From the NCBI RefSeq assembly GCF_011075055.1, contig NC_058145.1, positions 5,055,228-5,119,227 of the forward strand: a stretch of DNA of 64,000 nucleotides. Direction: 5' to 3'. Under the pieces are notes generated by a model, which saw only the letters and a program-made list of their open reading frames with translations, made no database searches and was not told where the DNA came from. A program made the translations under genes and the position numbers. Positions 22,854 to 33,245 of this stretch are shown piece by piece (positions within the stretch are counted from its first letter, which is position 1; each line of letters starts with the position of its first letter). This DNA is from Mangifera indica (taxonomy: Eukaryota > Streptophyta > Magnoliopsida > Sapindales > Anacardiaceae).

Positions 22854-24661
22854 TCCCATAGACTAATTCCCAATTATGGGATAGTAAAATCCGAAGCTTT
22901 TACCTTCTGACTCTTAAAATCTTAAATATTTATTTATATATAAATTTTTTGTTAAAAATCTTAGACCAAAAGATTTATTTTCACTTAAGATATAGTGAAA
23001 TCTCAAACTCTCACTCTCCAATTTTTTAAAATCTAAATATCCACTCATAAACTAAAATTTATTAAAATTTTTAATTTTAGTTAAGGAAAAAATTGTTATT
23101 TAATAATAATATTTAAAAATAAGTTTTATACCATTTTATTCTCTTAATTTAAAAAACTAACAATTTTTTCCCAAAACTAAGTTATGAAAAGTGACATTTT
23201 TCTTACTTGGTTTTTGAATTCGGCCAATAAATGTTCAGCCAATGATGGTCGATCTCTATGTCATCTCTCCCTCAATGCTCAATATCCAATTGACGACGTC
23301 TACATTTTGAATCTAGAAGAAATCTAGACGAAGAGTCGAAACTCTCCGTCTAGATCTTTGTCATCCAGACGAAGTCGGCTTCGTCTAAATGATGACAATG
23401 GTACAGAGGAGAAGATCAGCCTTGTCTAGAGAAGGACGACTCCTCGTTTGAACCACTGTTGTTGTCATCCAGAAGAAGTCTACTTCGTTTAGATAATGAA
23501 GATCCAGATAAAGAGTCTTGACTCTTCATCTCGATTTCGTCAAATTCAGATATCGTCGATCAGATATTGAGATTCAGAGGAAGAGACAACACTGGGAGAG
23601 AGAGAGAGATCAATCATCATTGGCCGAAAATTCGCTGACGAAATTGGAAACCCTAAGTAAGGAGAAAATGTCATTTTTCAAAACTTAATTTTAAGGAAAA
23701 TTGTTAACTTTTCAAATTAAGGGGGTAAAAGGATATAAAATTTAAATATTATTGTTAAATAACAATTTTACCGTTAACCCTAATTGAAAATTTTAACATA
23801 TTTTACTTCATGAGTAAGTGTTTGGATTTTTGAAAGTTGAAGGGTGGAAGTTTAGGATTTCACCATGCCTTGGGTGGGAATAAGTCTTTTGGCCAAAATC
23901 TTAATTAGAGTTAGGGTAAAACTATCATTTACTGAAAATTTTAAAAATTAAAGTTTATCATAATTTCCTCTCCATATTTAAAAATCTTATAATTTTCCCC
24001 CAATCCAAAATTTGAAAAGTGACAAATACCACCCTAAGGTTTGTTCTCTTCCTTTGGTGTCAATTTCTCCATCTCTGACTGTTGGTCATCCTCTCTCCCT
24101 CTAGTCTCTCTCCCTTGTCTCTCCGATAGTCTTCAGTCAGAGATGAAGACAAATGGTTTTCATCTAAAATGAAAGCGAAGCGTTTGAGAGATGAAGAAGT
24201 TGATATCTTTGCCTTAGACGAAGACCAATCTCAAACGAAGATGATGCATCTTTATTTAAGAGACAAAGGTAGATCGTCTTTGTTTGAAATAAAGACGACA
24301 TGTCTTCATCTCATATGAAGACGACCAAAGATGCAAGAAAGAGAGATAAGGGGGCAAGGAGAATGGCCAATTGCCAAAGACGGAGAAATCGATGTCGAAG
24401 GAAGAGGAACAAACCGTATGGGGTATTTGTCACTTTTTAAACTTTGGGTTGAGGGGCAATTGTAAGATTGTTAAATATAGGGAGAAAAATGTGATAAAAT
24501 TTTAATTTTTTAATTTTTTTAGCAAATAAAAGTTTTACCCTTAACTCTAACTGAAATTTTTAACAAAAATTTGTTTATGGGTGGGTATTTGGGTTTTTAA
24601 AAGTTATAGTATAAGAGTTTGAGATTTCACTATACCTTGGGTGCGAATATGTCTTTTGGCC
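22854..24661. mobile_element. Outer Mutator-type long-inverted-repeat element, 9-bp target duplication
   Basis: Flanked by the perfect 9-bp duplication caaacaaaa (22,845-22,853 and 24,662-24,670). The right end reads CCTTGGGTGCGAATATGTC then TTTTGGCC; the left end is its degenerate inverted copy. The arms are a few hundred bp each and a GA/CT-rich core (24,040-24,420) has no intact gene. A second element of the same type (22,964-23,894) sits inside the left arm. Without it the element is about 868 bp. The 9-bp duplication and long arms fit Mutator-like (MULE) non-autonomous elements. Confidence 0.85.
22964..23894. mobile_element. Inner Mutator-type long-inverted-repeat element, 931 bp, nested
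   Basis: Flanked by the perfect 9-bp duplication aaaatctta (22,955-22,963 and 23,895-23,903). The two arms (roughly 22,964-23,225 and 23,650-23,894) are clear reverse complements of each other: the left starts GACCAAAAGATTTATT and the right read backwards starts GGCCAAAAGACTTATT. The core (23,230-23,640) contains repeated gacgaagtc/gacttcgtc and tctagacgaag motifs. No transposase. Its arms are similar in sequence to those of the outer element, so both belong to one family, and it inserted into a resident relative. Confidence 0.92.
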
Positions 24662-24670
24662 CAAACAAAA

Positions 24671-25023
24671 TTACTTTTTTTGGAGAGTTAAGATCTTGGT
24701 TACAAAATCAAAGTGATATTCTATGATGTTGTCTTTGTTAGGAAATTATATCCATTATCTAAGTATTTCCTTACTTTAAGTTCTATTTGCGAGACTTTAG
24801 GGTTGAGGCTTGATGATAACTATTGTGTTAGGATTAGATTATGATTAGGATTAGGATTTGAATGATAATATTATTATTAATATAATATGATATTTTAATT
24901 GATAAAATAATATTTCATTTGAATTTGATGCAATAATATTTGTTAATTAAATGAAAAGAATTGGGATGATATTAGATTATTATAAAATGTTAGAGGGAAA
25001 AAATGGGAGAGAATATTGTCATT
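24671..25023. other. No recognisable feature
   Basis: AT-rich spacer with short (attagg)-like and (aata) runs. No gene or repeat boundary could be supported. Confidence 0.4.
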
Positions 25024-25370
25024 GGCCGAAAGACTTATTTGCATCTAAGGTCTAGTCCATTTTCAAACTCATCACACCTCACCCATCATCTGACTTCATT
25101 TTACCATTAATATTAAAATCTTCTCTAGTGAAGACAAGTCCGAAGAAGGGAGAGAGTGGTTGGGTCGAAAGGTGAGAGGGTTAAAGAGATTTTGCTAGAA
25201 AATTGAAACCTTTGGGGTAAAATGCAACTTTTCAAAACTTAATCTTGAGACAAAATTATTAATTTTCTAAACAAATATTTTTATCCCTAAAACTAATGGA
25301 TTTTGTTAAGTTTAACTGTTTATGAATAAGTGTTTGGACATAACCTTAATGAGAATAAGTCTTTTGGATT
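25024..25370. mobile_element. Third, short relative of the Mutator-type elements
   Basis: The left end GGCCGAAAGACTTATTTGC and the right end read backwards ATCCAAAAGACTTATTCTC match the terminal motif of the two elements at 22.9-24.7 kb. The segment before the right end (ttcaaaacttaatcttgag, then a gap, tgaataagtgtttgga) also matches the right arm of the inner element. About 350 bp, with much shorter arms. No 9-bp duplication was found, so the ends may be eroded. Confidence 0.7.
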
Positions 25371-26412
25371 TGGTATATTGGGCAATCTTAGGTTAATTGA
25401 GAGGAAAGGCACTTCCTTCTAGTTGGCCCATTGTTGCTCCCACTATTTTATTTCATGTTAGTAATATTCTAACTAGGTCCTTAACATATGGATAGTGAAG
25501 CAGTGGCATCGAAGCTTAAAGGGTGTGCTAGTGTAATGATCAACCTTCTCTTTTTGTAACATATAATTTGCCTAATCTGGCCATTTATAGATTCTCACAT
25601 AGTAGATTGGTCTGACAAATCTCTAAAAGATTTGTTTTTTGGGTGTTTTATGACTACACTTAACTCATGTATAGGTTTCTGGGTAGATCTTAACTTGTAT
25701 ATGTTACATTTGTTGCCATTGGTTTGCCTCATTATAGTGAAGTAGGCAATTTTAACTGGTGATTGTAGTTTATTGATATGCATGGTGTGAAGTCTTCTTT
25801 ATTGTCCTGTTTATGTGTGCCCTTAAAGGCACACGTATGATTTAAAAAAATGTAGCTAAAGTCTTATAAAAGATAAAAATAACATGATCTAATGATTTAT
25901 TGAACTGAAATTTGAGCAAGCATATTGGTAGATTGTGGACATAAATGTCTAGAATGATGATTAATTTGTAGTCAACCAGTCTCCATAGGTTTAAAGGAGA
26001 TGCAACAAGATCTTATTCTGGATATGTGATGAATTTTTTTTGTCTCCAAATACTACAAACTATTGAAAAAAACTAATTAATGCTTTGTTCTCTGGGAAGG
26101 AAAAGTTTTGAGATATGATTTAATTATTAGAGAGGCATTAAACCTTTTCTATATGAAACTTCAATGTGTTGAATTGTTTTGAAGTTGTTCATTCCTTTCA
26201 CAGTTGAAAAATGAGCTGTTTAAATTTCCTGATTATGTATTCAAGCAGAAGCACAAATCCAACTATAGCAGATCATCGTATTCCACTATTTAGTAATATT
26301 TTCTTCCATAAACTAATATGGAAACATTAATGATCTAATTGAAGGTTGATAATGCGTACCTGAACTTGAAATGATGTTATTGCAGGAGTTGTGCAAATTC
26401 TGAAGCTGTCTT
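25371..26412. other. Intergenic or intronic DNA, no gene called
   Basis: About 1 kb of AT-rich sequence without transposon hallmarks. Near 26,374-26,386 a pyrimidine/AT stretch ends in ttattgcag, a good splice-acceptor shape, followed by a short open stretch that runs up to the copia-C insertion point. Nothing else is recognisable. Confidence 0.4.
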
Positions 26413-26803
26413 TGTCAGTTTCTTCTTCTTGGTAACTACTTCAAGCAGTAAATAAGGAAACTGTTATGAATATTGATGGTCTATAACTCCCATGCCTTAA
26501 TAGTTTGTAACTCCCATGTCATAATTCATCCACAAAAGCTTCAGCTTTTCATCCTTTATGGTAGAATGTATTTAAGTCATTTTTAAGGTCCCTAAGTGAA
26601 TGATTTTTGAAAAAGTACACATACACCATATACTGTAAAAATCAGATCACCTAGAAGACATAACATTCAAAGATTTTAGTGATTCATTCTACAACAAATC
26701 GTCAAACAATGTATGGGAGGTTAATAGATTTTACATTCCACTAATTTTTTATTCATTTCTATCTTGCATTGTGCATAAATAGAAACATGTATTTATGCCT
26801 CTG
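26413..26803 (+). repeat. Copia-C 5' LTR
   Basis: Starts TGTCAGTTTCTTC and aligns along its whole length with 32,376-32,774. The 3' copy has an extra 8 bp or so near its end (a duplicated atttatgttt-like piece), which explains 391 versus 399 bp. The right boundary is inferred from the 3' copy and is approximate. Confidence 0.8.
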
Positions 26804-27930
26804 TTTTACTTTGTTGTTGAATTTTTATGAATTTTATATTTAACTCAAATTTGTTATAGAGAGAGAAAATTTATTTTTGGCATTTTCTACTTAAAATTAT
26901 TATTTATATGAATTCTATATGAAAAACTGAGAATTTTGATATATAAACATCAAAATCAAAGGTTGATTTAGGGTATTTTTAATATTCAGGTTTGAAATCG
27001 AATCGATCAACTCGAATCATGACCCAGCTGGAGGTTAGGGACAACATTTAGATGACATGCTGACTTCATGTGATTTTGGTAACCGACATGTCATCTGTAT
27101 TTAGAATACACAGACTTGACATGTCATCCACCTCCTATTGAATAAAAAGAAATTTTCATTTCTTTTTTTGTGGTTTGAACTCGGTTTCTTCTTATTGATA
27201 TCTCGGCTAATTTGCTGAACCATTCGGTTATTAAATACTTGCTTGTTAATGTGGCTGATCTAATCTTTTAATGTATCAGTATTGACATAAAATTCTAATT
27301 TAGTGACTCGAAACTATTTATCTAGTAGGAAAATGAGATGTTTCATTAAAACAGAATTTATTTTTTTACTGTTTTATTATTATGTTCATTTTATACAATG
27401 AGCTATTAAATTTATTATCACAATTCATATATATTTTGTTGAAATTATATTTTAATAATTTCTTAATGAATATATATAAGGGAGATGTCAAGTGATTAGT
27501 ATGATTTTAATTGGTCAAAAGGTAGCCATAGCATCTTTGATTATATTAAAATTATACATTAAATATTTTGGGATCACATATGGTTATATGATATCAATTG
27601 TAATTAATCATTGTAAATATGATAAATTTTATTCCACAAGAATTTTTATTATATTTATGTGATTAATTAAAATGAAATAACAAATTATTTTTCTTAATCT
27701 ACCCACGGGAATTAAAAAAAGGTATTGATAGTTTCATTGTATAGTTTTATATATATGTGTGTATCTAAACCTATTTAAATTAAAAAGTTAGCCTATAAGC
27801 AATTTTTATGTTATGGGGTTTATATACTTGTAGCATGTTTATACATTGGTAGAACATGATATAAATTTTTGTATGCCTCAAATTTTGTGACTTAAGTATG
27901 TATGTTTATATTTATTTGCAGTTATTCAAC
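26804..27930 (+). other. Copia-C leader, with an unexplained block near 26,980-27,300
   Basis: About 1.1 kb of mainly AT-rich leader without a readable primer-binding site. Near 26,980-27,300 the composition changes: a less AT-rich block holds two opposed gacatgtcat motifs (27,050-27,070 and 27,118-27,132) and a segment gtttgaactcggtttc. It could be a small insertion, but I found no boundary duplication. The leader ends in tatttgcag just before the gag start region. Confidence 0.45.
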
Positions 27931-27932
27931 CT

Positions 27933-28930
27933 ATGAATTTCTCTGGTAATGTATGTGATGTTCCTATTTTGAGTGGTGATAACTATAAGATTTGGAAAGA
28001 GAAAGTTCATCTTCAATTAGGGTGCATGGACATTGATTATGACATTAGGAAAGATGAACCACCTGCTCCTACAGAAACTAGCACTTAGGCTGATATTGCC
28101 TTGTATGAACGATGAGAGCGATTTAATCGCTTAAGCACCTATAGAAAGGATGAACCACCTACACCTACAGAAACTAGCACTTAGGTTGATGTTGCCTTGT
28201 ATGAACGATGGAAACGATCTAATGGCTTAAGCATGATGTTTATTAGGACACGTATATCTACTAGTATTCGTGCTTCAATCCCTGAGTGTAATAATGTCAA
28301 GCAATTATTGAAGGCTATCAATGAATAATTTGAGTCTTCAAATAAAGCTCTTACCAGCACTCTTATGACAAAGTTATCATCGATGAAGCTTACTAGTGTT
28401 AGAGGTGTGCGTGAGCACATCATGCAGATAAGGGATATAGTAGCTTAGCTTAAGGCTCTTGAGATTGAGATGTTTGAATCTTTCCTTGTGCATTTTATTC
28501 TGAATTCGCTTCCATAACAATATGAACATTTCAAAATCTCTTACAACACATAAAGAAAAATGGTCAATCAATGAACTTCTGATCATGTGTATACAAGAGG
28601 AAAGAAGGTTGTTGATGGAAATGGATGAAAGTGCACATATGGTCACTCAGGGAAAGAAGAAGAAAAACCAAGCTAAGTATAAGGGAAAAGATAAAATATT
28701 TGTTTAGCCTAAATTCAAGGAGTCCAAATGTTTTTTTCTATAAAAAGAAAGGACATGTGAAGAAAAACTACTTCAAATTTAAAGCTTGGCTTGAAAAGAA
28801 AGGTAATCCAATCTCACTTGTATGTTATGAATTTAATATAGTTGACTTATGTCATAACACTTGGGGATTGATTCTGGTTCTACAATCCATGTTTCAAATA
28901 CCTTATAAGGCTTTTAAACCAAAGTAAGTT
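27933..28930 (+). pseudogene. Copia-C gag with an internal 96-bp tandem duplication
   Basis: The ATG at 27,933 opens PILSGDNYKIWKEKVHLQL, the conserved N-terminus of copia gag. Then DIDYDIRKDEPPAPTETST is followed by a stop. The block from about 28,051 is repeated once with a 96-bp period (28,051-28,146 and 28,147-28,242). After that come the UBN2 segments (MTKLSSMKLT, VREHIMQIRDI, FLVHFILNSLP, YEHFKISYNT and EERRLLME). A basic zinc-knuckle region follows near 28,720-28,780 (CFFYKKKGHVKKNYFK), in which the second and fourth zinc ligands are Tyr. Several in-frame stops. The duplication keeps frame (32 codons). Confidence 0.85.
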
Positions 28931-30160
28931 TATGGCCAGTGAACAGTGCATCTATTTAGGAAATAAAATGCATTCACATGTAAAAGCAGTCGGAACATGC
29001 AGATTAATTTTAGATAGTGGTTTTGTGTTAAATTTGAAACGAACATTTTATATTCCGAGTTTCTTTAAAAACTTGATTTCAGTTTCAAGACTTGTACCTT
29101 TTGGATTTTTTTTTTCATTTTGTGAAACATCATTCAGTTTGTTTTATAAATCTGTAGTTGTGAAAATGGTACATTATCTTATGGTTTGTTTCAAATTCAC
29201 TTACAAAACAATGTTTCATTTAATTTAATACATGTTTAAAATAATGTTGGTATTAAAAAAAATATTATGAATGAAAATTCTTCTATGTTAAGGCATTAGA
29301 AATTGGGTCATATCTATATAGAAAGAATTAAAAGGTTAGTGAATGATTGGGTACTAAATACTCTAGATTTTACTGACTTTAATACTTGTGTGGATTATAT
29401 AAAGGGAAAACAAACTAACAAGTCAAATAAGAGTGCCAAACGGAGTTAAGACATATTAAAAATCATACATACAAATATTTGTTGTCTAGATATGGACGTT
29501 TATGGTAAAAAATACTTTATCTCATTTATTCATGATTATTCATGATACATGTATTTCTACATACTTCATAACAAGAATGAAGCATTAGATACCTTTAAGG
29601 TTTTTAAGGCAGAAGTAGAGAAACAATCTTGAAAACAAATTAAAATCATAAGATCAATAGCGGTGAAGAATATTATGGTAGATACACTAAGATAGACAAG
29701 CACCTAGTCCATTTGCAAGGTTCCTTAAAGAAAATGGGATTATCAACTAATACACTATGTTTGATTCTCCAGACCAAAATGGTGTAGCAGAAAGAAGAAA
29801 TCGAACTTTATTAGATCTGGTGCAGAGTATGCTTAGCAGCTCCAAACTTCCTAAATCATTATGGGCTAAAGCTCTTAAAACTTCAGTGTATATATTAAAC
29901 CGAGTTCCAACCAAGGCTGTTTCTAAAACACCATTTGAGTTATTTAACAGTTGGAAACCGAGTTTGTGACATATACGTATTTGGGGATTCCCATTTAAAG
30001 TAAGAGTTTATAATCTATATGAGAAGAAATTTGACCCAAGGACCATTAGTGGGTATTTCATTGGATATGCAAAAAAGTTTAACGGTTATAGATTTTACTG
30101 TCTACTATATAACACTAGAATTGTGGAATCTTGAAATGCAAAATTTCTTGAGAATGACTT
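28931..30160 (+). pseudogene. Copia-C protease remnant, GAG-pre-integrase and integrase
   Basis: The plus strand reads FYIPSFFKNLISVSRLVPFGF (protease-to-linker segment where relatives have Y-P-RNLISVS) near 29,045-29,105. It continues with a GAG-pre-integrase region near 29,280-29,420 and then a decayed integrase core. The best part is at 29,757-29,969: [20 protein letters not shown], containing the catalytic Glu, then [27 protein letters not shown] and WKPSL. Many stops and frameshifts. A further FDPRTISGYFIGYAK segment near 30,030-30,075 closes the core. Confidence 0.85.
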
Positions 30161-30399
30161 GATCAATGGGAGCGATCAATCTCAAGACTTAGTTTCTGAG
30201 AAAGATCATTCAGATGCTCAATCACTTGTTTTAGGTAATAGATTGGTTGTTATTCATAACACCCCTCAAGTCCAAATGGATGTTGAACAACTAATAATTG
30301 AAATTCCACAAATTGCTGATAATAGTCTAGTAGATCAAGTTGTTCAATAATTTCCAAATACTGTTGAACCACCAATTATACAATCTACTCCATAGGAAG

Positions 30400-32049
30400 A
30401 TGGTGTTACAACATTAAGAAGATCAACTAGAATAAGGAAATCAACTAATTCTAGAGATTATATAGTGTATTTACAAGAAGTTGCCTATAATTTAAAAGCC
30501 GAAAATGATCCTATCACGTTATCACAAGTAATGGATTGTAGTAAATCTATTTTATAGTACAATGTTATGAAAGATGAGATGGAATCTATGAAGAGTAATG
30601 GAGTTTGGGATCTTATCGAGTTACCTAATGAGGCCAAGGTCATTGGGTGTAAATAGGTCTTTAAAACAAAGAAGGACTCACTAAGTAACACTAAAAGATA
30701 TAAAGCAAGGCTCGTTGCTAAAGGTTTCACTTAAAACAAAGGAATTGATTACATAGAGACTTTTTCTCTTGTATTTAAGAAAGATTCTTTTCGAATAATT
30801 ATGGAATTGGTGGCCCATTTTGATTTAGAATTGCATCAGATGAATATGAAAACGACATTCCTCAATAGGGATCTAGAGGAAAACGTTTATATGAAACAAC
30901 TTGAAGGATTCTCCTTTAGTGATGGTGAGTATTTGGTGTGCAAGCTTAAGAAATCTATATATGGATTGAAACAAGCCTCTTGTCAATGGTATTTGAAATT
31001 TCATAGGTCATCTCTTCATTTGGGTTTATAGAGAATATTATGGATCAATAAGTATACCAAAAGGTTAGTGGGAGTAAGATTTATTTCATTGTTTTATTTG
31101 TGGATGATATTCTACTTGCAACCAATGATAAGGGGTTGCTTTATGAGGTGAAACAATTCCTCTCTAAAAATTTTGATATGAAAGATATGGGTAAAACATT
31201 TTATGTCACTAGCATTAAGATTCATAGGAATAGACCTCAAGGTATTCTAAGTCTATCTCAAGAAACCTATATCAACAAAATTTTAAAAAGATTTCAGAAA
31301 AAAAATTGTTCATCGAATATAGCACCCATTAAAAGGTGATAAGTTCAATTTGAACCAATGCCCTAAAAATGAACTTGGAAAGGAACAAATGTAAAACATT
31401 CCCTATACTTCAACTGTTAGAAGTCTAATGTATGTTTAGGTTTGCACGAGACCTGATATTGTATTTACTATTGGAATGTTAGGAAGATATCAGAGTAACC
31501 CAAGTATGAACCACTGGAGAGCTGCAAAGAAAGTGATGCGGTACCTTCAAGGGACCAAAGAGTACATGCTTATATATGGATGGTCTGATAATTTAGAGAT
31601 GGTTGGTTACTCCGATTTGAATTTTGCTAGCTATGTTGATTCAAAAAAATCAATATCTAGATATATTTTCATGTTTGTTAGTGGAGTCATATCTTAGAGG
31701 AGTGTCAAACAGTCATTGATTGCCACATCTACCATAAAGGTTGAGTTTGTTTCTTATTTTGAGGCTATATCACATGGTGTATGGTTAAAAGGTTTCATAT
31801 CTAGGCTTAGGATTGTGGATTTTATTTCCAAACCAATAAAGATTAATTGTGACAATTCAGCTACTGTTTTCTTGGCTAAAAATAATAAAAGTAGTAGTTG
31901 AAGTAAACACATCGATTATGTATTTAGCCATTAAGAAGCGTGTAAAAGAGAATAAAGTGGTTATTGATCATGTCAGCACTGAATTGATGATTGTTGATTC
32001 TTTAACAAAAGACATGCCACCAAAGAGTTTTGAGGATCATATAGAGTGA
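30400..32049 (+). pseudogene. Copia-C reverse transcriptase and RNase H
   Basis: After a divergent linker the frame reads NVMKDEMESMKSNGVWDLIE, then CK-stop-VFKTKK (Trp expected at the stop, 30,654), RYKARLVAKGF with a stop where Gln is expected (30,732), LHQMNMKTTFLNRDLEENVY, IYGLKQASCQWYLKFH, and the catalytic segment FVDDILLATND near 31,098-31,130. RNase H follows: CTRPDI near 31,446, AKKVMRYLQGTKEYML, CDNSATVFLAKNN, and the C-terminus MPPKSFEDHIE ending at 32,049. The two catalytic aspartates of the reverse transcriptase are still present, but the frame is closed by several stops. Confidence 0.9.
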
Positions 32050-32375
32050 ATGAGAATTGCTCTCATGTTATAATTGTGATGAGATTTAGTTTCATCGTGT
32101 ATATTTTAATGTATATACATCTTTGTATAATTAAATTTTTGTTCAATATTCAATTGATATGTTTTCTTATTTTTATGTGCACAATTTTGTTGAAAATAAC
32201 AATCATTGTGGACCTAGAATAAACATAAGGTTTATTTATTAAGTTATAAAGAAATGGATGCATCGTGATACATGGAAGATAATACTCGTTCTTAGAAGAC
32301 TTTTCCCCATGATTCGTGTATTTTATTTCTTTACTTCAGTATGTGAATTCATGGGTTACAAACCAAGTGGGAGAA

Positions 32376-32774
32376 TATCAGTTTCTTCTTCTTGGTAACT
32401 GCTTCAAGCAGTAAATGAAGAAACTATTATGAATATTGATGATCTGTAACTTCATGCCTTAATGGTTTGTAACTCCCATGCCATAACTCATCCACAAAAG
32501 CTTCAGTTTTTCATACTTTATTATAGGATGTATTTAAGTCATCTTCAAGGTCTCTAGGTGAATGATTTTTGAAAAAGTACACATACACCATATACTGTAA
32601 AAATCAAATCACCTAGAGGACATAGCATTCAAAAATTTCAGTGGTTCATTCTTCAACAAATCATAAAGCAACGGCGAGAGGTTAGTAGATTTTATATTCC
32701 GCTAATTTTATATTCGTTTCTGTCTTGCATATTTATGTTTGTGCATGGATAGAAACACGTATTGATGTCTCTCA
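32376..32774 (+). repeat. Copia-C 3' LTR
   Basis: Preceded by the polypurine tract AAGTGGGAGAA. It starts TATCAGTTTCTTC, where the 5' copy has TGTCAG, a single G-to-A change in the terminal dinucleotide. It ends ...TGTCTCTCA, giving a CA end, followed by the gtcct target copy. Confidence 0.8.
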
Positions 32775-33245
32775 GTCCTCAGTTGCTGGATACCTGGAGA
32801 TGTAAATACTTTTATAATTTGTGTTTGTAAAGGCTGTGTAAGGGTAAATATTGAGTGAGTGAGTGTAATAGACAGAATGATATGGAATGAATGAAATTGT
32901 GCCAGAGTACACTATTTATTGATAAAACCAGAACAACCACTAAACTGGTGCTGCCGAATACAGTTAACCCAGTGTCACTAGGTCTAAGCCTCAAAACCCC
33001 ACCTAATTGCTCGTATTTTCCCTTGATGATTCTTCCTCACAGCATTTCTTCCCTTTTAAAGTCAGGCTACCCTGTCGAGGATGTGTCTTATCCAGCTTCC
33101 TTGAATTATCTTGATATGCTTCCATGTTTGCGTGAGAATAATCTGGATGATGTTTATTTCTAATTGTTGTAATCTGAGCTACAGGAGGTGCAATCTCCAT
33201 CTTACCCTTTCTCTGATAAGGCTTGATAATTGGAGGTCTATCAGT
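32775..33245. other. Sequence between copia-C and the protease pseudogene, possible LTR-like insertion
   Basis: About 0.47 kb. It includes a tgagtgagtgag run, then tttattgataaaacc (an antisense AATAAA-like signal, as in the gypsy remnant at 20,980), and a moderately GC-rich stretch. It occupies the place where earlier exons or introns of the CtpA-type gene would be. The minus-strand frame at 33,003-33,320 overlaps a real plus-strand exon and is not considered coding. Nature unresolved. Confidence 0.35.

Larger units (their letters stand above)
26413..32774 (+). mobile_element. Copia-C: Ty1/copia retrotransposon with about 0.39-kb LTRs
   Basis: LTR copies at 26,413-26,803 and 32,376-32,774 enclose gag, protease, integrase, reverse transcriptase and RNase H in that order on the plus strand. 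The flanks gtctt (26,408-26,412) and gtcct (32,775-32,779) are a 5-bp duplication with one mismatch. A polypurine tract AAGTGGGAGAA (32,365-32,375) precedes the 3' LTR. A primer-binding site is not recognisable after the 5' LTR. All domains carry stops, many of them at sites where Gln or Trp is expected. The RNase H end (conserved in SHGVWLK, NNKS, ELMIVDSLTKDMPPKSFEDH) resembles the Ivana/Oryco-type copia group; that is an inference. Confidence 0.88.
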
